A stretch of DNA of 12,694 nucleotides from Euperipatoides rowelli (lineage: Eukaryota; Onychophora; Udeonychophora; Euonychophora; Peripatopsidae), in the NCBI GenBank assembly GCA_003024985.2, contig PXIH01S0002534.1. One strand, written 5' to 3'. The stretch's first letter is position 1. Every line of letters begins with the position of its first letter. A program made the position numbers and the translations under genes. Shown in pieces: positions 1-7,453 of the stretch. The notes beneath the pieces were generated by a model. The model made no database searches, was not told the DNA's origin, and was given only the letters and a program-made list of their open reading frames with translations.

Positions 1-168
1 TAAATTTTATTGTAGTGGCACCACTAAGTGTAATAAAAAATAAACTTTTCTAACAATTTAGTGAAAAAGAGGACATATTAGATAAAAATTGAAAATGATA
101 TAGGACCCGGATATCACTCCTTAAAAAGAGGACTTGTCCGGTTAAAAGAGGATGTCTGGTAACCCTAA
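1..168. mobile_element. Possible DNA-transposon terminus, truncated by the window edge
   Basis: The block holds three same-strand copies of an AAAAGAGGAC-like motif (about 63-73, 122-132 and 143-152) and ends in GGTAACCCTA near 158-167. Read on the minus strand it starts TAGGGTTACCAGACATCC and then repeats GGAC/TCCTCTTTT motifs. This style of subterminal repetition is known from cut-and-paste transposon ends in animals. The partner end would lie left of the window, so neither the terminal inverted repeat nor the target duplication can be confirmed. The superfamily is not assigned. Confidence 0.35.
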
Positions 169-724
169 CTAAATATATTAAAATATAACATTTAGCATTG
201 ATATAGTATTACTGAGTTATATTATTATTCTCTAATTTATTCATTGTTGTGAACAACGTTATAATAAGTTGTAGCTCTAGCCTATATTTAGGATGGAGGC
301 TATTATCCTTATCATAATTAAATGGGTTAAAATCATAATCCCCCTGTAACAAAGTTTGAAGATAATGACTTCATAACAGCCTTGCCTTTACTCAAAAATC
401 TGTTTGTCATATTTTCATATTGAAAATTGCTGAATTAAATGAATGTCCAAATCACAGTAAAAGCCATGTTTTTTTATAGTCCATTTGAAAAAGAATTGTC
501 CTGTGGTTCTCCTTATTTTATGTTGGCAATAAAGAAATTCTATGTGTAGAAATACCTTAGAAAGATAAGAATTGGGATTTATAATGTGCAGATGCCTTTA
601 CTAATGTACGGGTGAATGAAAATATCATGTCTGTTATTGATTGGTTCACTGTATGATGTAATATGTTTCTTATGCAAGTGTATAATGTGCAGATTCCTCC
701 AAATGGATTATGAAGTCAGATCAT
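169..724. other. AT-rich non-coding sequence, no gene seen
   Basis: There is no long reading frame and no convincing exon. The only structure seen is a 14-bp direct repeat, TATAATGTGCAGAT, at 580-593 and 681-694. If the gene call downstream is right, this is probably intron sequence upstream of the exon at 2100. Confidence 0.5.
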
Positions 725-727
725 TTA
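725..727. repeat. Target site duplication TTA, left copy
   Basis: This TTA directly abuts the GGGCACT terminus and is matched by TTA at 1760-1762. Three-base TWA duplications are typical of PIF/Harbinger insertion. Confidence 0.65.
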
Positions 728-1315
728 GGGCACTAAAAGTTGGAATATAGTTTTTGGTTACCGCCCGCGTCAGATTCTTTCCATATATTAAAGTTTTTGA
801 TCGGCTTTAAAAATATAATTACAATGCGAATAAATTTGCAGTATACCGTAGTTATTAGATTGAACGTGCATAAAAATAATACTAGAGATCAGTAAGCGAA
901 TGGAGGTATAGAGAGGTGACTTTCCTATCAGCTGACATGAAAATGTAGTCAGGGGTGTGGCCATGCATCAATTTAGTTCACTCACACATTAAAAAATCAT
1001 TGTAGGCTAGTCCTTAACTTAATGTATTATAGTAATATTTTTTTTAGAATTATTAATGTAAAATTTATTTTAATGTATAGAATTAAATATATTCTTATCT
1101 CGATTATTCTTTCTCAGTTTCTATAGAATATTATATTGTTTAGTCAAATGATTACCGTCCGTAAGCTAGAGGGTTTTTTTTTTTTTGTAAAGAAAACGTA
1201 AATATAATTTATTGATCCAATTTAATTAAAAGAAATCCGGAAACAAAATTAACAATACAAGCTAAATTATACTGTGCTGTACTACACTACACTATATACT
1301 TTACTATAAATACAA

Positions 1316-1430
1316 TACTCTACTCCTACTCTACTCTACTCTACTCTACTCTACTCTACTCTACCCTACCCTACCCTACCCTACCCTACTCTACTCTACT
1401 CTACTCTACTCTACTATACTATACTATACA
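1316..1430. repeat. Compound pentanucleotide microsatellite (CTACT)n(CTACC)5(CTACT)6(ATACT)2
   Basis: The tract is symmetric: six CTACT units (1331-1360), five CTACC units (1361-1385), six CTACT units (1386-1415), then two ATACT units and a degraded ATACA. The block 1316-1330 is a slightly imperfect start. It lies inside the transposon at 728-1759. The central C-to-T variant block looks like homogenisation of one mutation within the array by slippage. Confidence 0.95.
1364..1386 (-). other. G-quadruplex motif (five GGG tracts with two-base loops)
   Basis: The + strand has CCC at 1364-1366, 1369-1371, 1374-1376, 1379-1381 and 1384-1386, each separated by TA. The minus strand therefore has five GGG tracts with TA loops, which meets the usual G3+N1-7 quadruplex rule. 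The + strand is a potential i-motif. Whether it folds in the cell is not known. Confidence 0.7.
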
Positions 1431-1759
1431 GAAAGTAAATAATATTACAATAAAAATATATGCATTAATTCACAATCATTTTCCACTTCTATCATTCCAC
1501 ATTTCTACGACCACCTTTCTTCAAAGGATTCTGTTTATAGCCTATTAAAAAAAAAATCTTAAGGAGGTTTAATTTTTAATAATAAAATTTATAGGCCTAG
1601 AGGTTACTTAAAATTTTACTTTTTTTTTGTTTAAAAAAAAAAAGGGAGCTTCCCTNATCTAAAAATTTGAGTTAATAAAAAAAAAAAAAAAAAACCNCCC
1701 NCCCGCGTCCAATATTTGAAAATGAATAACCAGAAACTATATACTAACTTTTAGTGCCC

Positions 1760-1762
1760 TTA
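1760..1762. repeat. Target site duplication TTA, right copy
   Basis: This is the partner of 725-727, directly after the AGTGCCC right terminus. Confidence 0.65.
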
Positions 1763-2055
1763 GATGTCCTGATAATTTTAGAATAAACATCTAAAAATAT
1801 TTCTTGTTGATTCTAATGTGTGTCATACATATTTACTTACATTTATGTGCTGTTTGTTTGTTATCATGATTTGGTAACATGAATTAGCAAACAAAGTAGC
1901 GAACAAATAGCAATTTATTTAACAACAACTGTATAAACTATAGACTAAGTATTCAGTAATCATAGTTAGCGAGTATTACACAGGCTTTGAATCTAATTAG
2001 CCATTATTTCAGGATTAGATTGACAGAAAATAAAATATCTTATGACAATATCATA
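1763..2055. other. AT-rich intron-like sequence upstream of the exon
   Basis: No reading frame or repeat structure was seen. The stretch leads into the branch site and pyrimidine tract just before position 2100. Confidence 0.5.
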
Positions 2056-2066
2056 TACTGTATTGA

Positions 2067-2099
2067 TTTTAACGTTTCTTGTCTATTTGTTTTCTATAG
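2067..2099 (+). promoter_or_regulatory. Splice acceptor with branch-site-like and pyrimidine tract
   Basis: A TTTTAAC branch-like element (about 2067-2073) is followed by a long T/C-rich run (GTTTCTTGTCTATTTGTTTT) and the terminal TATAG at 2095-2099. This is a near-textbook 3' splice site on the + strand and sets the start of the exon at 2100. Confidence 0.7.
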
Positions 2100-2179
2100 G
2101 AATTACAGATTAAATCAGTTCAGAATCGTTTAAACTTCCAACTAGTATGGAAATACTATGCTGTTAGTACCCGATGTAG
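2100..2179 (+). CDS. Internal coding exon (80 nt) of an unidentified gene
   Basis: The exon sits between a strong acceptor (AG at 2098-2099) and a perfect GTAAGT donor (2180-2185). Of the three frames only frame 0 is open; the other two meet stops within about 33 bases. It encodes 26 residues, starting ELQIKSVQ, with a central NFQLVWKYY and ending STRC, and leaves two bases (AG) over. The only open frame of the exon at 11939 needs exactly two carried bases, giving AGG (Arg) across the junction. The residue mix looks like a mixed amphipathic segment of a globular protein. I do not recognise the family. Upstream exons are outside the window. The main uncertainty is chance, since short open exons occur at random, but the phase agreement and splice-site quality argue against it. 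Confidence 0.65.
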
Positions 2180-2185
2180 GTAAGT
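2180..2185 (+). promoter_or_regulatory. Splice donor GTAAGT
   Basis: The exon ends in AG and is followed by GTAAGT, an exact match to the metazoan 5' splice-site consensus. It opens the 9,759-bp intron. Confidence 0.7.
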
Positions 2186-2936
2186 TGGCAGTTTTTTTTA
2201 CTCCATCACTTATGCATACTAATATACTGCATAAATTTACTATAAAAATCCAATCTTGCAAAATAAATATATAGAAAATGAACTCAATCATGTATAGAAG
2301 CTTAAGGCTATGGAATAATATATCAAATTAAGTTTTAGTTAGTTTTTGAGCATTCAAATCTGATATTGAGGTTTACATTAAAAAAGTAGTCTTCTATGGA
2401 GGAATGTTGATGTAGTAAGACAAAACAATGTTGATATTTTACATTATCTACAGTAATTATAAATTTGCGAACTAGCTTTGACATTTTTTCTTTTGATTTT
2501 ACTATAAAACGAAGCAAAATTAATATTTTCTAAATTTTCAATTTAAAAAAAGTAGTTATAAAAGTTTTTAAGCAATTCTAAACAGAAAAATTAGTAGTTA
2601 TGAAATTTTACATTTTATAACAAGTTTACAAAAGGTAAAACATAATTCAATCCACTTTAATAAGAACATAATAGTTGGATTAATCATTTTACTATTAATG
2701 CACATAGAATGCTTAAAGATCAATTATATACAGTATATGTTTGTTCACTTCTATATATTATATATACAGCGTGAATATACATTTATATGCAGTATATTAT
2801 AATGATTTAATTAGGGTCTACTAATTCAACCACTATACCGAAGACGACAAAATGATTTCTTTAAAATAAAAACCATTTTATTTGCAGTAATGCGTGATTA
2901 AGATAATAAAAAAACAGGTTTGCTATCCAGATAAGC
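2186..2936. other. AT-rich intron sequence, no gene seen
   Basis: Very AT-rich, with short ATATAC-type palindromic words around 2725-2805. The 60-codon minus-strand frame at 2335-2517 has an AT-driven composition and no recognisable features. A TTATTTGCAG acceptor-like string ends near 2887 but has no open exon or donor behind it. Confidence 0.5.
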
Positions 2937-2959
2937 TTGCCAGTACAAAAAACTAAAAT

Positions 2960-3130
2960 ACCTCAAGTTGTTCTTTCTTCTGCGGCCACAGCTAACAGAG
3001 GCCAGGACATTACTCCTCGGGTCGTTCGCCCCGACCCAACAACAACAATAGGTCTTGCAGGAAGATCTCGTTGGGCTGGACAGAACGACTTTCAGAGAAT
3101 GACATCTAAGCTTACTAGCATTACAAATAA
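2960..3130. other. GC-richer block of unknown origin
   Basis: This stands out from its AT-rich surroundings. It contains a hairpin, GGGTCG (3019-3024) and CGACCC (3032-3037) around a 7-base loop, followed by (CAA)n-like sequence. Both strands have moderate open frames here: minus 2898-3203 (101 codons, ATG at 3203) and plus 2937-3173 (78 codons, no ATG start). Neither resembles a family I know, and neither has convincing splice sites. It could be a decayed exon, a retroposed fragment or a SINE-like piece. Confidence 0.35.
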
Positions 3131-3185
3131 ACACAGTATTTCGTACACGTATTATAATGAGCCAGATGCATAAATTTGCTTGATT

Positions 3186-3251
3186 ATGCGCTCGAGAGCG
3201 CATGATCCGCTTATGCAGTGTTTATATAAACATGGCTAATTAAGCCATGTT
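3186..3251. repeat. Cluster of three palindromes
   Basis: Within 66 bases lie three perfect inverted repeats. ATGCGCT (3186-3192) pairs with AGCGCAT (3197-3203) around a CGAG loop. TGTTTATATAAACA (3219-3232) is a complete 14-bp palindrome. AACATGGCT (3229-3237) pairs with AGCCATGTT (3243-3251) around a 5-base loop. The last two overlap by four bases, so they are alternative folds. No function is assigned. Confidence 0.75.
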
Positions 3252-5009
3252 GCCATGACTTCGATCAACGTTTATATTGAAGCCACGACAAAAATATGTA
3301 ACCACAGCGTAAACAAAGACCGATTGACTATCGAGCACATGAACCAATCGAATAATATAGTATATAAATATAGCATCGTCACACTATACACTATATGTAG
3401 AGATATTTATGAATGTATGTGAAGTGTTTAATTATTTCTATTTTTTTGTTTAATTTTTAGGTACATTTCAGATGTTGTGCACGTATTTATTTAATTTGCA
3501 TTTATTTAAAAAAAATTCTATTTTTTTCCATCTTAACTTAAATAGATGGATCTTTCCAATTTATGGATTAACAACTGATATTTTCTAATTTATTCTAAAC
3601 AATTAGTGTTTATAGTCAACATAATTTCAAAAGGATTCTTCCTCTTTTTGTAATTTAAAAATAAATAAATATTGTCATTCTAATCATTCTACTATCTAAC
3701 TTATGTTAATTATTGTTATTTTTTTTCCTTTTTTCACCACTTTATTTCAATATAATAGTAGTTTGTACATATATTTGTTTTGTTTATATTAATTCTTTTG
3801 TCAAACTGTAAACATCTCGCTTAAATCTCATTATTATTACTAGATTTATTGCAAGAGCAGTTAAATACAAAATTGCATTTGACAGTCAAATTGGGGCCAA
3901 TTATGCAAACTAATAATACAATAAATAAATAATGAAATTTCAGTTCAATATATGTCTTCTTGCCCCCCGCAAAGATGTGAAGTCATTTACAAAGCTTCCA
4001 AATTATAAGTTGATTGAAAAAAAAAATCCAAACAAGTAAAAGTTTATATGTACAAGCCAAAATTTATGAAAACATAATTTTAATCTAGCCAGGTAGTTTA
4101 AATCCCGAAAACTTGAAACTCCACGTATCCATCACACTATTATAGAATAAAATATGATGAAATTATTAATGATGTTCGATGATTGATTTAAAAAATGTGA
4201 TAACGTTAACGTTAGCGATGTGAGAAATTTGCTTGATATGAAAGTCAATAACAGGATCCAAAACTATCTGGAGTAAATAAAATTTTCTTAAGAGAAATAA
4301 AGTCCTTATATCTCTCTCCGAAAGTTGAAAAATAGAAACATGACATTTCAAATAGAACTATACGACAAATCCTACTTGAAACTGAATGAAGACCCATTAT
4401 GCCAACACTACTTTGTTTCTCCAGCTTTATCACGTAGCATAAGAATCTTTTTAGTCAGCAAGCAAGTATCGCAAGTGAATGAAAATCCTTAGGTAATTCT
4501 TCTATAATGTTTAAATAATAAAATATAAATAATAAAAAAAAAAACATTTGGTAATATTTACAAAATAATAAAAAAAAAGGCTGGTGAAGTGATAAAGAAT
4601 TACCACCCCATCGCCATATTAATGATGTATATAAATAAAATAAATAAACCTGCTCATTATCATCAACATTTGTGATAAAATTAGAAATATTAGGCTATTA
4701 AACTCTTTGTTTCTGTCATTTAATGGCGGAAGAAAAAAAAAAGGCCCCAGGCACATAATGGACAATCAGTTTGGTCTTAAGCATTTACCTGTTTTTCGTA
4801 TTCTCATGCATTTTCATAGCATGAAGAAAGAAGAAATACTGCAACTTTTAGTGATCTACAGTATGTCTTTCTGATTAAAATCACTTGCATTAATTATTTG
4901 TATATTGCAGAGTCTTTTTGAAGATCTGTGATGGTCTTGATTATCCACTTAATAAAAAAAAGATGTGTTAATTTTAAATAAGCTCTGTATGTCTTTCTCT
5001 TTATACTTT
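3252..5009. other. Long AT-rich intron stretch, no gene seen
   Basis: No coding signal was found. The minus-strand frames at 4166-4433 (61 and 62 codons) overlap each other in different frames and have no family resemblance. A CCAAT word (3345-3349) followed by TATATAAATA (3361-3370) resembles a promoter but has no transcript-like sequence behind it. The rest is homopolymer runs and AT-rich simple sequence, for example around 4540-4580. Confidence 0.45.
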
Positions 5010-5091
5010 ACTAGCTTTTAATTGCCCAGCGTTACCTGGCCTTCTGTTATCTATAGTATCATTTACCAAACAATAATAAGCTTGTCATTTA
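5010..5091. mobile_element. Interspersed repeat fragment, 5' part of a split copy
   Basis: The fragment begins ACTAGCTTTTAATTGCCCAG and continues with a degenerate GCGTTACCTGGCC. It matches the head of the repeat type seen again at 5731 (GGCGTTGCCCGGC) and 10694 (ACTAGCTG, then GGCGCTGCCCGGG). The matching tail, GCTGAGAATTGTCTAG with ACATAC and ACAGACA, appears only at 5679-5713, beyond a block bounded by a 15-bp direct repeat. The repeat class (SINE, LINE 3' end or other) is not settled. Confidence 0.45.
5077..5091. repeat. 15-bp direct repeat, left copy (possible target duplication)
   Basis: TAAGCTTGTCATTTA here is identical to 5647-5661. The two copies flank 555 bp that interrupts an older repeat, as expected for a retroposition target duplication. 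Confidence 0.5.
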
Positions 5092-5646
5092 TTACAATTT
5101 ACTATTAGCTGACACTTGAGTTGTTGTTTTTTCTATCGTTTTATAATGCATATTTTATTACACAAAAGCGCAAGCAAACACTTTGCAGTTTTATTCTCAA
5201 AGTTTATTAATATTTCATTTATTCTAAGTAGAATTTCACTTATTTATTTTGGTATTTGATATCTTACATTTATTCAATTGTCTAATTTATTCTAAGTATG
5301 TTTCAAATGTTTGATAATTTTATTGAAGAAATGTTCAGGATTAGTATGGGTGTCTAGCTGAGCAAGCGGCTGATGCTGGAAGACTGATTCTGAACAAATA
5401 CGCAGCCTTATAGTCTGCCTACTGCCATTGCACAGTGGTCCATACACATGTACCATGCCAAGTGGTATAGGTTGTCTCATAAGCTGCTATGGTGCCGCTG
5501 ATACCTGATACCTGAAAAGCGCAAGCAAACACTGTTGTTTTCTCAGATCTGTACCATAAATATTGTTTGACAAAGTATTCTTAGAATATATATTTTAAAG
5601 TAAAGTATATTATACTGAAATTATTTAGAATAATGTAGAAAAAGAT
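5092..5646. mobile_element. Candidate nested insertion of 555 bp
   Basis: The block is flanked by identical 15-bp direct repeats and separates the head and tail of one interspersed repeat copy. Inside, a 19-bp direct repeat AAAAGCGCAAGCAAACACT occurs at 5165-5183 and 5515-5533. Between those copies is a GC-richer portion (about 5335-5510) with a 62-codon minus-strand frame (5292-5480) and an A-box-like word TAGCTGAGCAAGCGG (5353-5367). No clear poly-A tail, terminal inverted repeat or reverse transcriptase is present, so the element type is unknown. Confidence 0.4.
5165..5533. repeat. Pair of 19-bp direct repeats 350 bp apart
   Basis: AAAAGCGCAAGCAAACACT is identical at 5165-5183 and 5515-5533. 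A weaker similarity, TTTT followed by CTCA, continues after both copies. It may mark a further nested insertion or a partial duplication. Confidence 0.65.
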
Positions 5647-5714
5647 TAAGCTTGTCATTTAACGATTTTAACAAAATTGCTGAGAATTGTCTAGATAACA
5701 TACAGTACAGACAT
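5647..5714. mobile_element. Interspersed repeat fragment, 3' part of the split copy
   Basis: It starts with the right copy of the 15-bp direct repeat (5647-5661) and continues into a tail motif GCTGAGAATTGTCTAG with ACATAC and ACAGACA. The same tail occurs at 5836-5870. Joined to 5010-5091 it gives a head-to-tail arrangement comparable with the neighbouring copy at 5731-5870. Confidence 0.45.
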
Positions 5715-5730
5715 ACTGTACATTTAATTA

Positions 5731-5870
5731 CATGGCGTTGCCCGGCTTACGTTTACCTAGGTAATAATATAGTCGGTTCTTTTCTGAGTTTTAAAATATT
5801 ATTAAGTATACCAAATTTGGTCCCATTGTCAAGTGGTTGAGAATTGTAAAGAGAACATACATACAGACAG
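5731..5870. mobile_element. Second copy of the GCGTTGCCCGG-type interspersed repeat
   Basis: The head is GGCGTTGCCCGGC (5734-5746). The tail holds ACCAAATTTGGTCCC (about 5810-5824), GGTTGAGAATTGTAAAGAGA, then ACATACATACAGACAG (5855-5870). Short elements of this plan with a CATACAGACAG-type tail are common in invertebrate genomes. I recognise the style but cannot assign the named family. Confidence 0.45.
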
Positions 5871-6360
5871 TATACTGACAATCGATTTCATAGTATAATA
5901 CTATATATCATTTGTCTCCTTTTAAGTCCAATAGATGTCAGTAATGATTTCTACATTAAATAAATTTAAAACAATTCAAACTTTTTTTAATTTAGTTAAT
6001 TAAGTTACAAGAAATTTATCAAATTTTATTTCTCATTCTTTCATAGTTAATAGATTTCCTGTCATAACTTTTTTTTTCTTCTTTCATTTAGAGTAATAAC
6101 CTTTTGGCACCATAATGATGAATTTTGATGAAGTGTACAAATATGTAGTATTTTACTGTTTCAACCTTTATATGCTAGATACTTGTAGTTTTTTTATGTT
6201 TATGAAAATTAAATAAAATGTTTATTTGCCAACGTGCCATTTCTAGATATAATGAGCTAATTAATTTCTTATAGTTTTAAGTTCTAAATATTTTTAAGAT
6301 TATTATTATATCAGGTTTTAATATTCTTATCTTAAAATCTGGTGTACTGTAGGTAATCAG
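5871..6360. other. AT-rich intron sequence, no gene seen
   Basis: No coding, repeat or RNA signal was found. T-rich runs around 5980-6090 are unremarkable. Confidence 0.5.
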
Positions 6361-6593
6361 TGGCTATGTTTTTTAAAAATCTCCGAGCTTGAGCTCCGAG
6401 TAACTCTACACGTCAAGGAGAACAAACAATATAAACAGAATGAGACAGAGTCCAAGATTATTAAAATTCGCTAATAGAGAAATAAAAGATGGAGACGAAA
6501 GGTGAAAAATTGTACAGTAAAAAAAAAAAAAAAAGCCTTTAAAAGCCTAAATTTATCTAAACCATCATTTGAATATGCTTTTAAAGGTCTATT

Positions 6594-6976
6594 GTCAGAC
6601 AGAAAAAAACCAACCATGTCCTTGTCAGACAGAAAAAAACAACCATGTCCGTGTCAGACAGAAAAAAAACAACCATGTCTGTCTCATACAGGAAAAAAAC
6701 AACCATGTCCATGTCAGACAGAAAAAACGAACCATGTCCGTGTCAGAAAGAAAAAAAACAACCATGTCCGTGTCAGACAGAAAAAAACCAACCAAGTCCG
6801 TGTCAGACAGAAAAAAACAACCATGTCCGTCTCAGACAGGAAAAAATAACCATGTCCATGTCAGATAGAAAAAAACCAACCATGTCCGTGTCAGAAAGAA
6901 AAAAACAACCATGTCCGTGTCAGACAGAAAAAAAACAACCAAGTCTGTCAGACAGAAAAAAAACAACCATGTCCGT
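6594..6976. repeat. 29.5-bp minisatellite, 13 tandem copies
   Basis: The unit is GTCAGACAG, seven or eight A, then CAACCATGTCCGT. Copies start at 6594, 6624, 6653, 6683, 6713, 6742, 6772, 6802, 6831, 6860, 6890, 6919 and 6947, with lengths of 28 to 30 bases that vary mainly with the A run. No unit contains a stop in any + frame, so three overlapping frames stay open through the array (6502-6849, 6569-6868, 6645-7061). Because units of 28, 29 and 30 bases alternate, no frame yields a regular peptide repeat, which argues against coding. Variant units recur every five copies. Confidence 0.95.
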
Positions 6977-7045
6977 GGCAGCATTCGAACATGTGATGTC
7001 TGGGTTAAACATTTTAAAGTCAGCGTGCTTGCTATCTATGCCACC
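6977..7045 (-). pseudogene. tRNA-like sequence (possible SINE head)
   Basis: On the minus strand there is an A-box-like TGGCATAGATAG (7043 down to 7032) and a B-box-like TGTTCGAATGC (6991 down to 6981), which matches 9 of 11 positions of GGTTCGANTCC. The spacing between boxes is normal for a tRNA promoter. The T-stem does not close properly, so this is not a functional tRNA. It begins exactly where the minisatellite ends, so on the minus strand the array lies downstream of the tRNA-like part. It is best read as a decayed tRNA-derived SINE head, with chance resemblance as the alternative. Confidence 0.4.
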
Positions 7046-7330
7046 AAAACATAGATGGTAGCTATTGCTATCTCATTGACTGTAAACAATTCATTTTTCA
7101 GCATTTAAAAAATAGCCATTGCGGTTGTAAAAGATCTCTAATATCAAAATAAAAAAATATGGAGAGAAAGTAGTGCCAAAACCAGTTACATCATATTTGG
7201 CTCATGTAAATATCAATAAAGTTTATTTTCCCCCATTTGGGTTGTGTTACGATGTATTATGGGTACTTCTCTGAATCCCGATGCCTTTACTTGGAGAAGT
7301 CTGTGAATTCTCTGATAGTTCTCTGAGTTT
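7046..7330. other. Interior of the 6361-7453 element, non-coding
   Basis: AT-rich sequence with no recognised gene. The minus-strand frame at 7247-7510 runs through the right arm of the element and across its terminus, so it is not a real gene. Confidence 0.45.
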
Positions 7331-7453
7331 GTCCGAGATTATTAAAATTGGCAATAGAGAAGGCTCGTATTTTTTAAAATCCGATTTCTTCGGATTTAGA
7401 GCAGTCTCTCTATAGTTCCCCAAAAACCGGGAGATTTTTAAAAAACGTAGCCA

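Larger units (their letters stand above)
728..1759. mobile_element. Non-autonomous PIF/Harbinger-like DNA transposon
   Basis: Terminal inverted repeats of 33 bp (728-760 and 1727-1759) match with three mismatches and begin GGGCACTAAAAGTT. Each end is flanked by the same trinucleotide TTA (725-727 and 1760-1762). A three-base TWA target duplication together with a GGGC-type terminus is the signature of PIF/Harbinger transposons. The 1,032-bp interior has no transposase frame, so the copy would be mobilised in trans. It carries a pentanucleotide microsatellite, long A and T runs, and three ambiguous bases (1656, 1697, 1701). The motif CCCGCGTC occurs just inside both ends in the same orientation (763-771 and about 1702-1709). 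The superfamily is inferred from ends and target site only. Confidence 0.75.
6361..7453. mobile_element. Terminal-inverted-repeat element carrying a minisatellite
   Basis: Inverted repeats of 24 bp at 6361-6384 and 7430-7453 differ at one position and begin TGGCTAYG followed by TTTTTTAAAAATCTCC. Inside both ends lies a 31-32-bp motif (6450-6481 and 7331-7361; GTCC, AGATTATTAAAATT, then AATAGAGAA) in the same orientation. The right arm also has an 8-bp hairpin, AAATCCGA (7377-7384) and TCGGATTT (7390-7397). No target duplication is clear. There is no transposase; the interior is the minisatellite, a tRNA-like sequence and AT-rich DNA. This could be a non-autonomous DNA transposon or a larger composite of older repeats. 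Confidence 0.55.

Noticed and set aside
1361-1386. Interstitial telomere
   Set aside because: The unit is five bases (TAGGG on the minus strand), not TTAGGG, and it grades into CTACT on both sides.
2335-2517. 60-codon minus-strand frame
   Set aside because: AT-driven composition, no recognisable motif, no splice sites; lies just inside the intron.
2967-3043. Possible tRNA fold (acceptor-like GTTGTT with AACAAC, T-arm-like hairpin at 3019-3037)
   Set aside because: The T-loop lacks the conserved A, no D-arm or anticodon arm forms, and no A box is present; the acceptor match is low-complexity CAA repeat.
3341-3400. Promoter-like CCAAT (3345-3349) followed by TATATAAATA (3361-3370)
   Set aside because: Both words are common in AT-rich DNA, the spacing is tighter than usual and no gene follows on this strand.
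4166-4433. Two overlapping minus-strand frames of about 60 codons
   Set aside because: They occupy different frames of the same sequence with no family resemblance.
6594-6976. CRISPR array
   Set aside because: The 29-30-base repeats are directly adjacent with no unique spacers, and the genome is eukaryotic.
6502-7061. Three overlapping + frames that look like a Lys/Gln-rich repetitive protein
   Set aside because: They result from a stop-free tandem unit. Units of 28, 29 and 30 bases shift the frame, so no regular peptide repeat exists.
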